Shown piece by piece: positions 1 through 7,046 of a stretch of 8,755 nucleotides of DNA. This DNA comes from Rubritepida sp. (GTDB taxonomy: Bacteria > Pseudomonadota > Alphaproteobacteria > Acetobacterales > Acetobacteraceae). The stretch's first letter is position 1, and the number at the start of each line of letters is the position of its first letter. Under the pieces are notes generated by a model. The model was not told where the DNA came from, searched no databases, and saw only the letters and a list, made by a program, of their open reading frames with translations. Location of the stretch: positions 1-8,755 of the forward strand of contig JACMRO010000461.1 of assembly GCA_014376425.1 (NCBI GenBank), written 5' to 3'. The translations under genes were made by a program, and so were the position numbers.

Positions 1-1
1 C

Positions 2-994
2 ATGATGATCGTCTCCCGCACCCCGCTGCGCGTCTCCTTCTTCGGCGGCGGCACCGATTACCCGGATTACTTCAATCGCGGCCGCGGCGCCGTGGTCGGC
101 ATGGCGATCGACAAGTATGTCTACATCTCCGCCCTGCGCCTCACCGCCAGCCTGGATTACCGCTACAAGCTCTCATACTCGAAGGTCGAGATGGTCACAG
201 CGCTGGAAGACATTCAGCACCCGGTGGTGCGCGAGGTTATCCGCCACGCCGCGCTGACCGATGCGCTGGACATGTCCATCATGGCCGACCTGCCGGCGCG
301 CTCGGGCCTCGGCTCATCCTCGTCCTTCACCGTGGGCTTCCTCAACCTGGTCGCGGCGCTGCAGAAGCGGCAGATGACCAAACTCGACCTGGCGCGCCAG
401 GCGGTGTTCGTTGTGCGCGAATTGCTGCACGAGAATGTCGGCGTGCAGGACCAGTACCACGCGGCCTTCGGCGGCCTGAACCGTTTCGACTTCGTGGGCG
501 CACGCACCCGCATCACCCCGGTGCAGATGACCGCGCCCTGCCAGGCGGCGCTGACCACCAGCCTGTTCCTGCTCTACACCGGCGTCACCCGATTCGCCTC
601 CGACACGCTGAACGAGCAGATGGCCCGTACCCGCTCCGGCGCGTCGGACGCCGACCTGTCGCACCTGCTGACGCTGACCGACCAGGCGGTCGACGTGCTG
701 GAATGCGAGGACCCCGAGGCGATGCTGCGCGATTTCGGCGCCATGCTGCATGAGGGGTGGCAGACCAAGAAGCGGCTGTCCTCGAAGGTTTCCAGCCCCG
801 AGATCGACGCGCTCTACGATGCGGCGCGGGCGGCGGGCGCGCTGGGCGGCAAGCTGTGCGGCGCGGGCGCGGGTGGCTTCCTGCTGATGCTGGTGCCGCC
901 GCCGCGCCAGGCGGCGTTCCTGGCAGCGCTGCCGGCGGTGAACATCACGCCCGTGGGCCTCGACACGCTGGGTGCGACCATCCTGACCAGCTGA
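2..994 (+). CDS. hddA: GHMP-family sugar kinase, probable D-glycero-D-manno-heptose 7-phosphate kinase (HddA-like)
   Basis: A cytoplasmic kinase of 330 residues. Visible motifs are the N-terminal signature RTPLRVSFFGGGTDYP (residues 6-21), the ATP-binding GHMP motif 2 PARSGLGSSSS (98-108), the stretch ENVGVQDQYHAAFGGLN (144-160) with the probable catalytic Asp150, the segment HEGWQTKKRLSSKVSSPEID (250-269), and C-terminal motif 3 GGKLCGAGAGGFLLML (282-297). This combination is typical of HddA-type kinases, which phosphorylate D,D-heptose 7-phosphate at C1 on the way to GDP-D,D-heptose for capsule, S-layer or O-antigen glycans. The length is normal. Translation could start at 2 or at the next ATG at 5; family members usually begin MIxxRTPLR, which favours 5. 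The upstream region lies outside the window, so the ribosome binding site and operon partners cannot be judged. Its neighbour converges with 29 bp between stop codons. Another GHMP sugar kinase specificity, for example for a 6-deoxyheptose precursor or fucose, is possible. Confidence 0.88.
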   Translation: MMIVSRTPLRVSFFGGGTDYPDYFNRGRGAVVGMAIDKYVYISALRLTASLDYRYKLSYSKVEMVTALEDIQHPVVREVIRHAALTDALDMSIMADLPARSGLGSSSSFTVGFLNLVAALQKRQMTKLDLARQAVFVVRELLHENVGVQDQYHAAFGGLNRFDFVGARTRITPVQMTAPCQAALTTSLFLLYTGVTRFASDTLNEQMARTRSGASDADLSHLLTLTDQAVDVLECEDPEAMLRDFGAMLHEGWQTKKRLSSKVSSPEIDALYDAARAAGALGGKLCGAGAGGFLLMLVPPPRQAAFLAALPAVNITPVGLDTLGATILTS

Positions 995-999
995 GCGGC

Positions 1000-1025
1000 C
1001 CGGCGCAGCGCCGGTGTCCGGTTTT
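1000..1025 (+). terminator. Possible weak terminator between convergent genes
   Basis: Just after the kinase stop codon the 15-base segment CCGGCGCAGCGCCGG (1000-1014) folds into a 6-bp all-GC stem with a 3-base loop. It is followed by CCGG-TGT-CCGG, which can form a competing small hairpin, and then four T residues (1022-1025). The T run overlaps the stop codon of the convergent glycosyltransferase. The stem is short and the T run is not directly next to the larger hairpin, so activity as an intrinsic terminator is uncertain. Confidence 0.35.
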
Positions 1026-3936
1026 ACGCCTGCGGGTACGGGCGGGCCTCGCCCGTCGCGTGTGGCGCCGGCAATATGGCGCAAGCCGGTCCGGCTGCGC
1101 GGGGCAAGGCTGGATCACCCGCCTGGCGCTCCAGCCGCGCCAGCAGTGCCGCCCGGCCCTCGCGCGCCTGTTCGATCAGGCCCTCTATCTCGCGCTCCAG
1201 CGCCTCCAGCTCTTCGGCCACCGGCAACCCGGAAAGATCGGGTGGTTGGAAGGCCATCATGTGCTGCGCCATGGCCAGATGCAGCCGGCTTTGTGCCAGG
1301 GCATCGATGACGGCGCCCTGGACGGCGGGGTGCAGCGGCTGGCCCCTATACCGCGATGCGACCCCTGGCGCCTCGTCCGGCGCCTCGTCTTCGGCATCGC
1401 CGTGAGCAGGCCCGGCCGGAAGTTCCTCAAGCAAAGCGGTGGCGCCCCGGCTGCGTGCCGCCGACCGGATCTGCCGCAACAGCGACGCCTCCAGCCCGGC
1501 CAGCTCCGCTGCCGCCCCGCCTTCGTCGCGCGGCAGGTTCAGCGTCTCGGTGTAGGCCTCGAACACCACGCGGTAATCCAGCGCCTGGGCGAGCTGGCGG
1601 CCCGCGGCGCCGATCTGGCTTGCCTGCACCGGGTTCGCCAGCAGGCGGGTGATCCGGCCGGGCCAGAGCATCATGTCCGGCTCGACCAGGCAGTCGACGC
1701 CCGACTCCACCTCCAGCCCGCGGAAGGCGACGGGAGTGCCCAGCACAGGCACGCCGGCGGCCATCGCCTCCACCGTCTTGAGCGAGCTGCCCGATCCGCT
1801 TTCCAGCGGCACCAGCACCACAGCCGCGGCCCGGTACAGCGCGATCAGCGCTGCCTCGTCGATCATGCCAAGAGCGCTGAAATTTCTCTCCTGGACCGGG
1901 TCCATGCAGGCGCCGGCAACGACGAAGCCGACGGAGGGGCACAGCCGCGCCAGCTTCCTCATATGCGCCGCCGCCACCTGGTTGGGGCCGAAACGGCTGC
2001 CGATGAAGATCGCCAGTGGCCCAGGTGGCAACGAAAGGCCAAATGCCTCCTCCAGCACCCGCCGCGGCGGCAACGGCAACGCGGCCTGGCTGCGCGCCAG
2101 GTCCACCGGGTTGGGGACAACGCGGCTTTCCACCCCCCCGGCCAGGAAGGCGGCCCGGTCCGATTCGGACACGGTGAAGGCGTGCGGCGCTGCCCGCAAC
2201 GCCGCCACCTCGAAGGCCAGCGTCAGCCGCCGCAACAGGCCGGAGCTGCTGACCTGGTGGCTCAGCACGTCGTATTGCGACAGGATGACGGGCTTGCGGT
2301 GTCGCCGTGCCGCCGCCAGCACGATCGAGGCGTGGAAGCTGTATTCCAGCAACACTGCGTCGCTGGCGGCCACCATCTCCTCCACGCGGCGGCGGAACCG
2401 GCGCATCGGCAACCGTTCCAGATGGTACCACAGCAGCAGTTCCTGACCGAAGCCCGCGCGCCCCAGCAATGGCCAGGTGGCAAGGCGCAGCACCCGGCGC
2501 AGCCGGTCGTGCCAGCGGCTGCGGCCGGCCGATTCGACGAAGACATTGCCGCGCCGCGCCGGCGCCGCGTGGCCCTGCTGCAGCACGTCGACCCGCTCCA
2601 CCAGCGGCGCCACCATGTTCAGCATCATGTTGACGCGCAGGCTGGCGCCGCCGCGGTTCGCCAGCACGTCGTCCCACGGATAAAACACCGCAAGGCGGCG
2701 CGGCGGCCGGCCGGGCCGGCGCGGCGGCGCCGGGGCGGCACATTGCGCGATCACCGCGGCGGCGCTGTGGCGCGCCAACACGGCCGGGCGGTCCGCCACG
2801 GCCCTGGCCGCGAACGCCGCGTATTCATCTGCCATGCGCCGGATCGCCTCGGCCAGCGCCAGCGGGTCGCGGTCTGGGATCAGGATGCCGGCGCCGTGCA
2901 GCGCCAGCTCGTCGCTCATCCAGCAATCCTCAGTGGCGATGACCGGCTTGGCCGACGCCAGCGCCTCAAGCAGCACGCCCGACGTGCGGGCCTCGTAGAT
3001 GCTGCGCCAGTAGGGCGCCATCACCACATCGGCGGCCTGCACAGCGGCATGATAGGCGGCCTCGTCCATGCCCTGATGGATCAACGTAACCTCGGGCGGC
3101 AGGTCGGCGGCGAAGGCGTCGATGGCCTCCTTCACATCGGGCTGCGGGTGGTTGCTCTGCAGCCAGAACTCCAGCCCATCGAGGCCGAGCGGCTCCATTT
3201 GCAGGATGCGGATCGCCTGCAGGATCTCGAAGTAGCCTTTCTCGTCGCGCGCGTTGCCCAGGCTGGCGAAGCGCAGGCGACTCCCGCGGGGGGGTGCATG
3301 CGTGGGCTCGGGCGGCGGGTGCGGAATGGGCAGCACCTCCACCGCCAGCGTCGTCAGCAGCCCGATCTGATCGGCCAGCCGGCCGCTGTCGGAGGCGAGG
3401 CGGATGGCGTGGCCCTGGGCGGCAAGCGCCTCCAGCCGGCGGAAGGCCTGGGCACAGGCCGGGTTGTCGTAGAATGCGGCCTGGTAGCGCAGCAGCAGGA
3501 TGACGGTGCGGCCGGGCCCGCCGGCGAAGAACCGCCCCAGCCCCCAGCCGAACGCCGGCAGGTGCTTCATCGTGATCATGTGCGCCAGCATGATGCTGCC
3601 CGGCACCATCTCCACCCGGGCCAGCGCGCGCCGCAGATCAGCCCAGAAGTCGCGGGCGCACAGCCAGTTGCCGAGGTCGCGCGCCCGGGCGCCGGCCTTC
3701 GCCGGCAGGTCGCAGAAGCGGGCGATACGCGGGTGCCGCCCCCAGATATCGCGGCGGAAGGCGGGGGTGACCTCCAGCACGCCCGACACTTCGGGCACGA
3801 CGTCGCAATGGCCGAGGACCACAGGCTTGTAGCCGGGGGCGGCGGCCGCCTCGGCGACCGAATTGTCGTAGGCAAAATGGTGCCCGATGAAGTCCTTCAG
3901 CGAAGGATCGACGATGATAAAGGACGGGCTGGGCAT
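1024..3936 (-). CDS. Two-domain (fused) glycosyltransferase with C-terminal helical extension
   Basis: A 970-residue protein made of two GT-B glycosyltransferases in tandem. Domain 1 (about 1-405) starts FIIVDPSLKDFIGHH and has a second half with SLGNARDEKG (225-234) and the nucleotide-sugar region SIYEARTSGVLLEALASAKP (312-331). Domain 2 (about 413-800) begins VFYPWDDVLANRGGASLRVN (417-436). It carries LLEYS (529-533), VVPNPVDL (606-613), FIGSRFGPN (644-652) and the GT4-type SGSGSSLKTVEAMAAGVPVL (713-732). The tail (about 801-970) has an acidic linker and a charged, probably coiled-coil stretch at 907-938. The likely role is adding two successive sugars to a surface glycan; donor and acceptor cannot be read from the sequence. 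The start at 3936 was chosen because the neighbouring paralogue begins with the same MPxxFIIVDPSL; an upstream ATG at 3966 would add ten unalignable residues. No Shine-Dalgarno sequence is visible before either start. Confidence 0.87.
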   Translation of the reverse strand: MPSPSFIIVDPSLKDFIGHHFAYDNSVAEAAAAPGYKPVVLGHCDVVPEVSGVLEVTPAFRRDIWGRHPRIARFCDLPAKAGARARDLGNWLCARDFWADLRRALARVEMVPGSIMLAHMITMKHLPAFGWGLGRFFAGGPGRTVILLLRYQAAFYDNPACAQAFRRLEALAAQGHAIRLASDSGRLADQIGLLTTLAVEVLPIPHPPPEPTHAPPRGSRLRFASLGNARDEKGYFEILQAIRILQMEPLGLDGLEFWLQSNHPQPDVKEAIDAFAADLPPEVTLIHQGMDEAAYHAAVQAADVVMAPYWRSIYEARTSGVLLEALASAKPVIATEDCWMSDELALHGAGILIPDRDPLALAEAIRRMADEYAAFAARAVADRPAVLARHSAAAVIAQCAAPAPPRRPGRPPRRLAVFYPWDDVLANRGGASLRVNMMLNMVAPLVERVDVLQQGHAAPARRGNVFVESAGRSRWHDRLRRVLRLATWPLLGRAGFGQELLLWYHLERLPMRRFRRRVEEMVAASDAVLLEYSFHASIVLAAARRHRKPVILSQYDVLSHQVSSSGLLRRLTLAFEVAALRAAPHAFTVSESDRAAFLAGGVESRVVPNPVDLARSQAALPLPPRRVLEEAFGLSLPPGPLAIFIGSRFGPNQVAAAHMRKLARLCPSVGFVVAGACMDPVQERNFSALGMIDEAALIALYRAAAVVLVPLESGSGSSLKTVEAMAAGVPVLGTPVAFRGLEVESGVDCLVEPDMMLWPGRITRLLANPVQASQIGAAGRQLAQALDYRVVFEAYTETLNLPRDEGGAAAELAGLEASLLRQIRSAARSRGATALLEELPAGPAHGDAEDEAPDEAPGVASRYRGQPLHPAVQGAVIDALAQSRLHLAMAQHMMAFQPPDLSGLPVAEELEALEREIEGLIEQAREGRAALLARLERQAGDPALPRAAGPACAILPAPHATGEARPYPQA
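2911..3016. repeat. Near-identical DNA segment shared with the paralogous glycosyltransferase (left copy)
   Basis: This segment aligns without gaps to 4561-4666 at a constant offset of 1650 bases. I count 8 mismatches in 106 positions, and the last 30 bases (2987-3016 against 4637-4666) are identical. It encodes the nucleotide-sugar-binding part of domain 1 (YWRSIYEARTSGVLLEA to WMSDEL). The wider duplication covers roughly 2677-3936 against 4330-5562 but is more diverged elsewhere. Confidence 0.85.
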
Positions 3937-3945
3937 GTTGCGATG

Positions 3946-3976
3946 GTTATAAGCGCCATGCGCCATGCCGTGGCAA
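3946..3976 (-). promoter_or_regulatory. Candidate sigma-70 promoter for the two-domain glycosyltransferase
   Basis: On the minus strand TTGCCA (3976-3971, 5 of 6 to the -35 consensus) is followed after 19 bases by TATAAC (3951-3946, 5 of 6 to the -10 consensus). The -10 box ends only nine bases before the A of the start codon at 3936. Transcription would therefore begin about three bases upstream of the ATG or on it, giving a leaderless or nearly leaderless mRNA. That agrees with the missing Shine-Dalgarno sequence. The 19-base spacer is longer than the ideal 17. The site lies in the 57-base gap between the pseudogene stop and this gene, in otherwise GC-rich DNA. Confidence 0.4.
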
Positions 3977-3993
3977 GTGCCGTTCCGGGCGGC

Positions 3994-4326
3994 TCAGCGC
4001 GCCGGCAGCGCCCGTGGCAGATAGGCCGCGAGCACCCGGCGATGGTCGAAGCCCAGGGCCCGGGGCGCGGCCGTTGCGACCCAGTGGCGCGCGGCGCGGA
4101 GCATTCGCCAGAAGCTCCGCGATCAGACCGGGCCAGGCGGCCAGGTCGTCCTCCACCACACCATCCAGGCCGGGCCGGATGGGCAGGCCGCGAAACGCCA
4201 GGGTGGTGCCGATCTTTTAGCACGTCGTGCTGCGTGAGGATCAGCGGGATGCTGCGGGCGCAGGCGAGCGGCGCGACCGCGGCGCGGCCCAGGAGCTTTA
4301 CTCCAGCACGACATCGGCAGTTTGGC
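3994..4326 (-). pseudogene. Remnant of a second GT4 glycosyltransferase domain, deleted and frameshifted
   Basis: Directly after the stop of the upstream single-domain glycosyltransferase the minus strand holds three protein fragments in changing frames. Each aligns to domain 2 of the intact paralogue. ADVVLE (4318-4301), then KLLGRAAVAPLACARSIPLI running on to LTQHDVL (4298-4218), matches paralogue SDAVLLEYS...ILSQYDVL. GTTLAFRGLPIRPGLDGVVE onward to AELLANA and LGRNGRA (4210-4064) matches GTPVAFRGLEVESGVDCLVE onward. ALGFDHRRVLAAYLPRALPAR ends in a stop (4059-3994) and matches ALDYRVVFEAYTETLNLP. About 104 paralogue residues are missing before ADVVLE and about 172 between QHDVL and GTTLAF. 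The lost parts include the donor-binding GSRFGPN and SGSGSSLKTVEAM motifs, so no enzyme can be made. A single base appears to be lost from the conserved Tyr codon of LEY (TA at 4300-4299). The paralogue's C-terminal helical tail has no counterpart here. Confidence 0.82.
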
Positions 4327-5562
4327 TTAGGGGAACAGCAGCGCGATGCGCGGTCTGGCCGGGGCGGGCCGGATCGGCGGCCCTGACAGGCACTGCGCCA
4401 CCAGGGCGGCGGCGCTGTGCCGGGCCAGCACGGCATCGCGGCCGGCGATGGCGCGGGCCTGCAGCGCGCCCCGCTCGCGCGCCACCTGGCGGATGGCGTG
4501 GGCCAGCGCGTGGGGATCGCGGTCGGGCACCAGCAGGCCCGCACCGTGGCGGGCCAGTTCGTCGCTCATCCAACTATCATCGGTGGCGATGACCGGCTTG
4601 GCCGCCGCCAGCGCCTCGAGCAGCACGCCCGATGTCCGGGCCTCGTAGATGCTGCGCCAGTAGGGCAGCAGCAGAATGTCGGCCGCATGCAGCGCGGCAT
4701 GGTAGGCCGGGCCATTCAACGCGTCGGGCAGCAGCGTGACCTCGGGCGGCAGGTCGGCCGCGAAACCATCCAGCGCGGCCTGCACATCGGGCGCCGCGTC
4801 ATTGGCCTGCAGTGTGAAGCGCAGGCCGTCGAGCCCTGCGGGTTCGGCGCGCAGCAGGCGGATGGCGGCGATGATCTCCAGAATGCCCTTCTCATCGCGC
4901 GCACCGCCCAGGCTGGCGAGGTGGAGGGGGCCGGGCGGCCGCGGCGCCGGGGCCTCGGGCGGCGTGTGCGGGATGGGCATGGTTTCGACCGGCAGGCTCG
5001 TCAGGCGGCTGATTTGCGCCGCAAGGCGGTCGCTGTCCGATGCCAGGCGGATGGTCGCGCCGCGCACCACCATCGCCTCCAGCCGGCGCAGACCGCGACG
5101 GCCAACCGGGTTGGCGTAGAGCGCGGGCTGATAGCGGAGCAGAATAATGGCGTGCAGCGTGGGCCGCGCCGCCAGCACATCCGCCAGGCCGGCCAGGTGT
5201 TTGGCCGTCACCATGTGCGCCAGCAGGATGGAGCCCGGCGGCGGCGCCACCGTGCCCAGCCCGCGCCGCAGATCGGCGGCGAAGTCGCGCCCGCACAGCA
5301 GATGGTCCAGCAGCCGGCCGGGCAGCCCGACCATGCCCCCGCGCACGAAAGGCCGTGCCCATGGGTGGCGGCCCCAGATGTCGCGCCGGAAGCATGGCAC
5401 CAGCTCCAGCCCTTCTGCCACCGCGGGTATTGCGGCGTGGTGGCCCAGCACCACCGGCCGGAAACCCGCCTGGCCAGCGGCGCCGGCCACCGCGCTGTCA
5501 TAGGCATGGTGGTGGCCGACGAAATCGCGCAGCGAAGGGTCGACGATGATGAAGGCGGGCAT
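4327..5562 (-). CDS. Single-domain glycosyltransferase, truncated paralogue of the two-domain enzyme
   Basis: A 411-residue GT-B protein closely resembling domain 1 of the downstream two-domain glycosyltransferase. Both share FIIVDPSL(K/R)DF(I/V)GHH at the N-terminus, FRRDIWGRHP (58-67), LLRYQ (141-145), RLASDSDRLAAQI (172-184), SLGGARDEKG (217-226), PYWRSIYEARTSGVLLEALA (300-319) and WMSDELARHGAG (331-342). The protein stops at ALLFP, exactly where the paralogue (AVFYP) runs on into its second domain, so this is the front half of what was once a fusion. Domain 1 is a complete, uninterrupted reading frame and may still be active, transferring an unidentified sugar to a surface glycan. The start at 5562 is chosen by alignment with the paralogue; an in-frame ATG at 5607 would add 15 residues. 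Neither has a Shine-Dalgarno sequence. The gene lies 83 bp after the MFS gene on the same strand and could be read through from it. Confidence 0.82.
   Translation of the reverse strand: MPAFIIVDPSLRDFVGHHHAYDSAVAGAAGQAGFRPVVLGHHAAIPAVAEGLELVPCFRRDIWGRHPWARPFVRGGMVGLPGRLLDHLLCGRDFAADLRRGLGTVAPPPGSILLAHMVTAKHLAGLADVLAARPTLHAIILLRYQPALYANPVGRRGLRRLEAMVVRGATIRLASDSDRLAAQISRLTSLPVETMPIPHTPPEAPAPRPPGPLHLASLGGARDEKGILEIIAAIRLLRAEPAGLDGLRFTLQANDAAPDVQAALDGFAADLPPEVTLLPDALNGPAYHAALHAADILLLPYWRSIYEARTSGVLLEALAAAKPVIATDDSWMSDELARHGAGLLVPDRDPHALAHAIRQVARERGALQARAIAGRDAVLARHSAAALVAQCLSGPPIRPAPARPRIALLFP
4561..4666. repeat. Near-identical DNA segment shared with the paralogous glycosyltransferase (right copy)
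   Basis: Partner of 2911-3016, in direct orientation. It lies in the donor-binding half of the truncated glycosyltransferase. Recombination between the two copies would delete about 1650 bp, including the pseudogene remnant, and fuse the two genes. Confidence 0.85.
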
Positions 5563-5645
5563 GGGAGGGCGATCCGCCGGAGCGGCATCACCGGGGCGGT
5601 GGATCATCCGGCCAGAAAGGGGCTGCGCCCTGCCGTGTCAACGCC

Positions 5646-7046
5646 TCAGCGGCTGCCGTGGCCGCTGACCTCGTCCCCCGCATCGGGCGGCAGGCGGGCG
5701 AAGAAGGGCGCCGCGGAGGCCACCACGAGGCCGGCCACGATGAAGGCCATGGCGAAGTCCGGCGCCGCTACCTCCCGCCCGGCCAGCGCCGCGCTGGCCT
5801 CCAGCGAGGCGGTGGCCAGCACGACCCCCAGCGCCGGCGCGATCTGCTGCGCGATGCCATAGAAACCGGTGGCCGCCGAAAAGCGCGATTGCGGCAGATC
5901 GGCGAAGGCCAGCGTGTTCAACGCGGTGAATTGCAGGCTGCGGAAGAGCCCGCCCGCGGCCAACACCAGGAACATCGCCGGCAGCGGCCAGGCGGGGGTG
6001 AACAGCGCGCAGGCCGCCAGCGTCACGCCCGCCAGCAGCCCGCCCCACACAACCGCGCCGCGAAAGCCCCAGCGCCGCAGGATGGGCTGCGCCAGCGGCT
6101 TCATCGCCAGAGCGCCCAGCGCGGTGGCGAAGCTGACCAGGCCGCTTTCGGTGGCGCTCCAGCCGAAGCCCACCTGCAGCAGAACAGGGACCAGAAACGG
6201 GCTGGCGCCGGCGCCGATGCGGAAGATCGTGCCGGTGGCCGCCGCGGCGTGGAAGGTGGGCACTTGCAGCAGGGAGAAATCCAGCGCCGGACGTTCGGCG
6301 CGCAGGCAGTGGCGCACGGCCACGATGCCGATCAGCACACCCAGGATCAGCCCGGCCTCGGCCAGGCCTGCCGGCACCACGCCGCGCCCCACCGTTTCCA
6401 GCCCGAACATGAACGCCGCCATGGCGCCGCCCACCAGAAGCAATCCGCGCGTGTCGGGCGGGCCCGGGTTGGCCACCGCCACGGCGGGGATTTTCCACGC
6501 CACCAGGCACAGCCCCAGCACGCCCACCGGCAGGTTGATCCAGAACACGCTGCGCCAGCCAAACTGGTCAGTCAGCACGCCGCCCAGCAGTGGGCCGCTA
6601 ATCGGCCCCAGCATGCCGGGCATGGTCAGCCAGGTCATCGCCGTCAGCATCTGGTCCTTGCGCAGGCCGCGCAGCAGCAGCAGCCGGCCGACTGGCACCA
6701 TCATCGCGCCGGCCAGCCCCTGCACGATGCGGGCCGCCACCAGTTCACCCAGCCCATTCGACAGGCCGCAGGCGACCGATGAGGCGGCGAACAGCGCGAT
6801 CGCGAACATGAAGATGCGCTTGGGGCCATAGCGGTCAGCCACCCAGCCGGCGAAGGGAATGAAGACCGTCAGCGACACCAGGTAGCTGGTGATGGCCACG
6901 CCCAGCCGGGCAGGTTCCTCACCCATGTCGCGCGCCATGCTGGGCAGGGCGGTTATGACGGCGGCGCTGTCGAGGTTCTGCATGAACAAGGCAGAGGCGA
7001 CGATGATGGCGATCAGTCGCGGGTCTTTGGGCACCGTGTCGGACAT
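5646..7046 (-). CDS. MFS drug/solute efflux transporter, DHA2 (EmrB/QacA) family, MdtD-like
   Basis: A 466-residue inner-membrane proton-driven exporter with many hydrophobic segments, the number expected for a DHA2 member. Diagnostic motifs are the first-helix FMQNLDSAAVITALPSMA (21-38) with Asp26, loop motif A GWVADRYGPKR (67-77), motif B around ARIVQGLAGAMMVPVGRL (105-122), and antiporter motif C MLGPISGPLLGG (145-156). GAMMVPVGRL, the ALPSMA helix, RIGAGASPFLVPVLLQVGFG (276-295) and NTLAFADLP (377-385) resemble Escherichia coli MdtD (HsrA) closely, as recalled from that family. The C-terminus is short and hydrophilic. The start at 7046 has only a weak AGGG upstream. The gene is divergent from the small lipoprotein gene and precedes the glycosyltransferases on the same strand. 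A role in exporting drugs or metabolites is more likely than one in glycan assembly, because polysaccharide flippases belong to other families. The substrate is unknown. Confidence 0.9.
   Translation of the reverse strand: MSDTVPKDPRLIAIIVASALFMQNLDSAAVITALPSMARDMGEEPARLGVAITSYLVSLTVFIPFAGWVADRYGPKRIFMFAIALFAASSVACGLSNGLGELVAARIVQGLAGAMMVPVGRLLLLRGLRKDQMLTAMTWLTMPGMLGPISGPLLGGVLTDQFGWRSVFWINLPVGVLGLCLVAWKIPAVAVANPGPPDTRGLLLVGGAMAAFMFGLETVGRGVVPAGLAEAGLILGVLIGIVAVRHCLRAERPALDFSLLQVPTFHAAAATGTIFRIGAGASPFLVPVLLQVGFGWSATESGLVSFATALGALAMKPLAQPILRRWGFRGAVVWGGLLAGVTLAACALFTPAWPLPAMFLVLAAGGLFRSLQFTALNTLAFADLPQSRFSAATGFYGIAQQIAPALGVVLATASLEASAALAGREVAAPDFAMAFIVAGLVVASAAPFFARLPPDAGDEVSGHGSR

Noticed and set aside
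757..4386. A 1209-codon open frame on the plus strand, antisense to the two-domain glycosyltransferase and the remnant
   Set aside because: It runs opposite genes with clear family motifs, its translation is low-complexity Arg/Gln/His/Ala-rich with no recognisable domain, and it starts inside the kinase gene. Very GC-rich DNA commonly leaves antisense frames free of stops.
3947..4544. A 215-codon minus-strand frame through the remnant, as an independent gene
   Set aside because: Only a short stretch of it matches the glycosyltransferase family. It overlaps the end of the truncated glycosyltransferase in another frame and continues into non-homologous sequence, as expected of a frameshifted relic.
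5636..5641. A perfect TTGACA on the minus strand just after the MFS stop codon, as a -35 box for the truncated glycosyltransferase
   Set aside because: No acceptable -10 box lies 15-20 bases downstream (the best is TTTCTG-like), so it is probably chance.
4417..5862. A 481-codon plus-strand open frame opposite the truncated glycosyltransferase and the end of the MFS gene
   Set aside because: It has the same antisense GC artefact profile, no domain or plausible start context, and spans two unrelated minus-strand genes.
5658..6831. Two long plus-strand open frames opposite the MFS transporter
   Set aside because: They mirror the transporter's codon pattern and show no protein-like hydrophobic pattern or motif.
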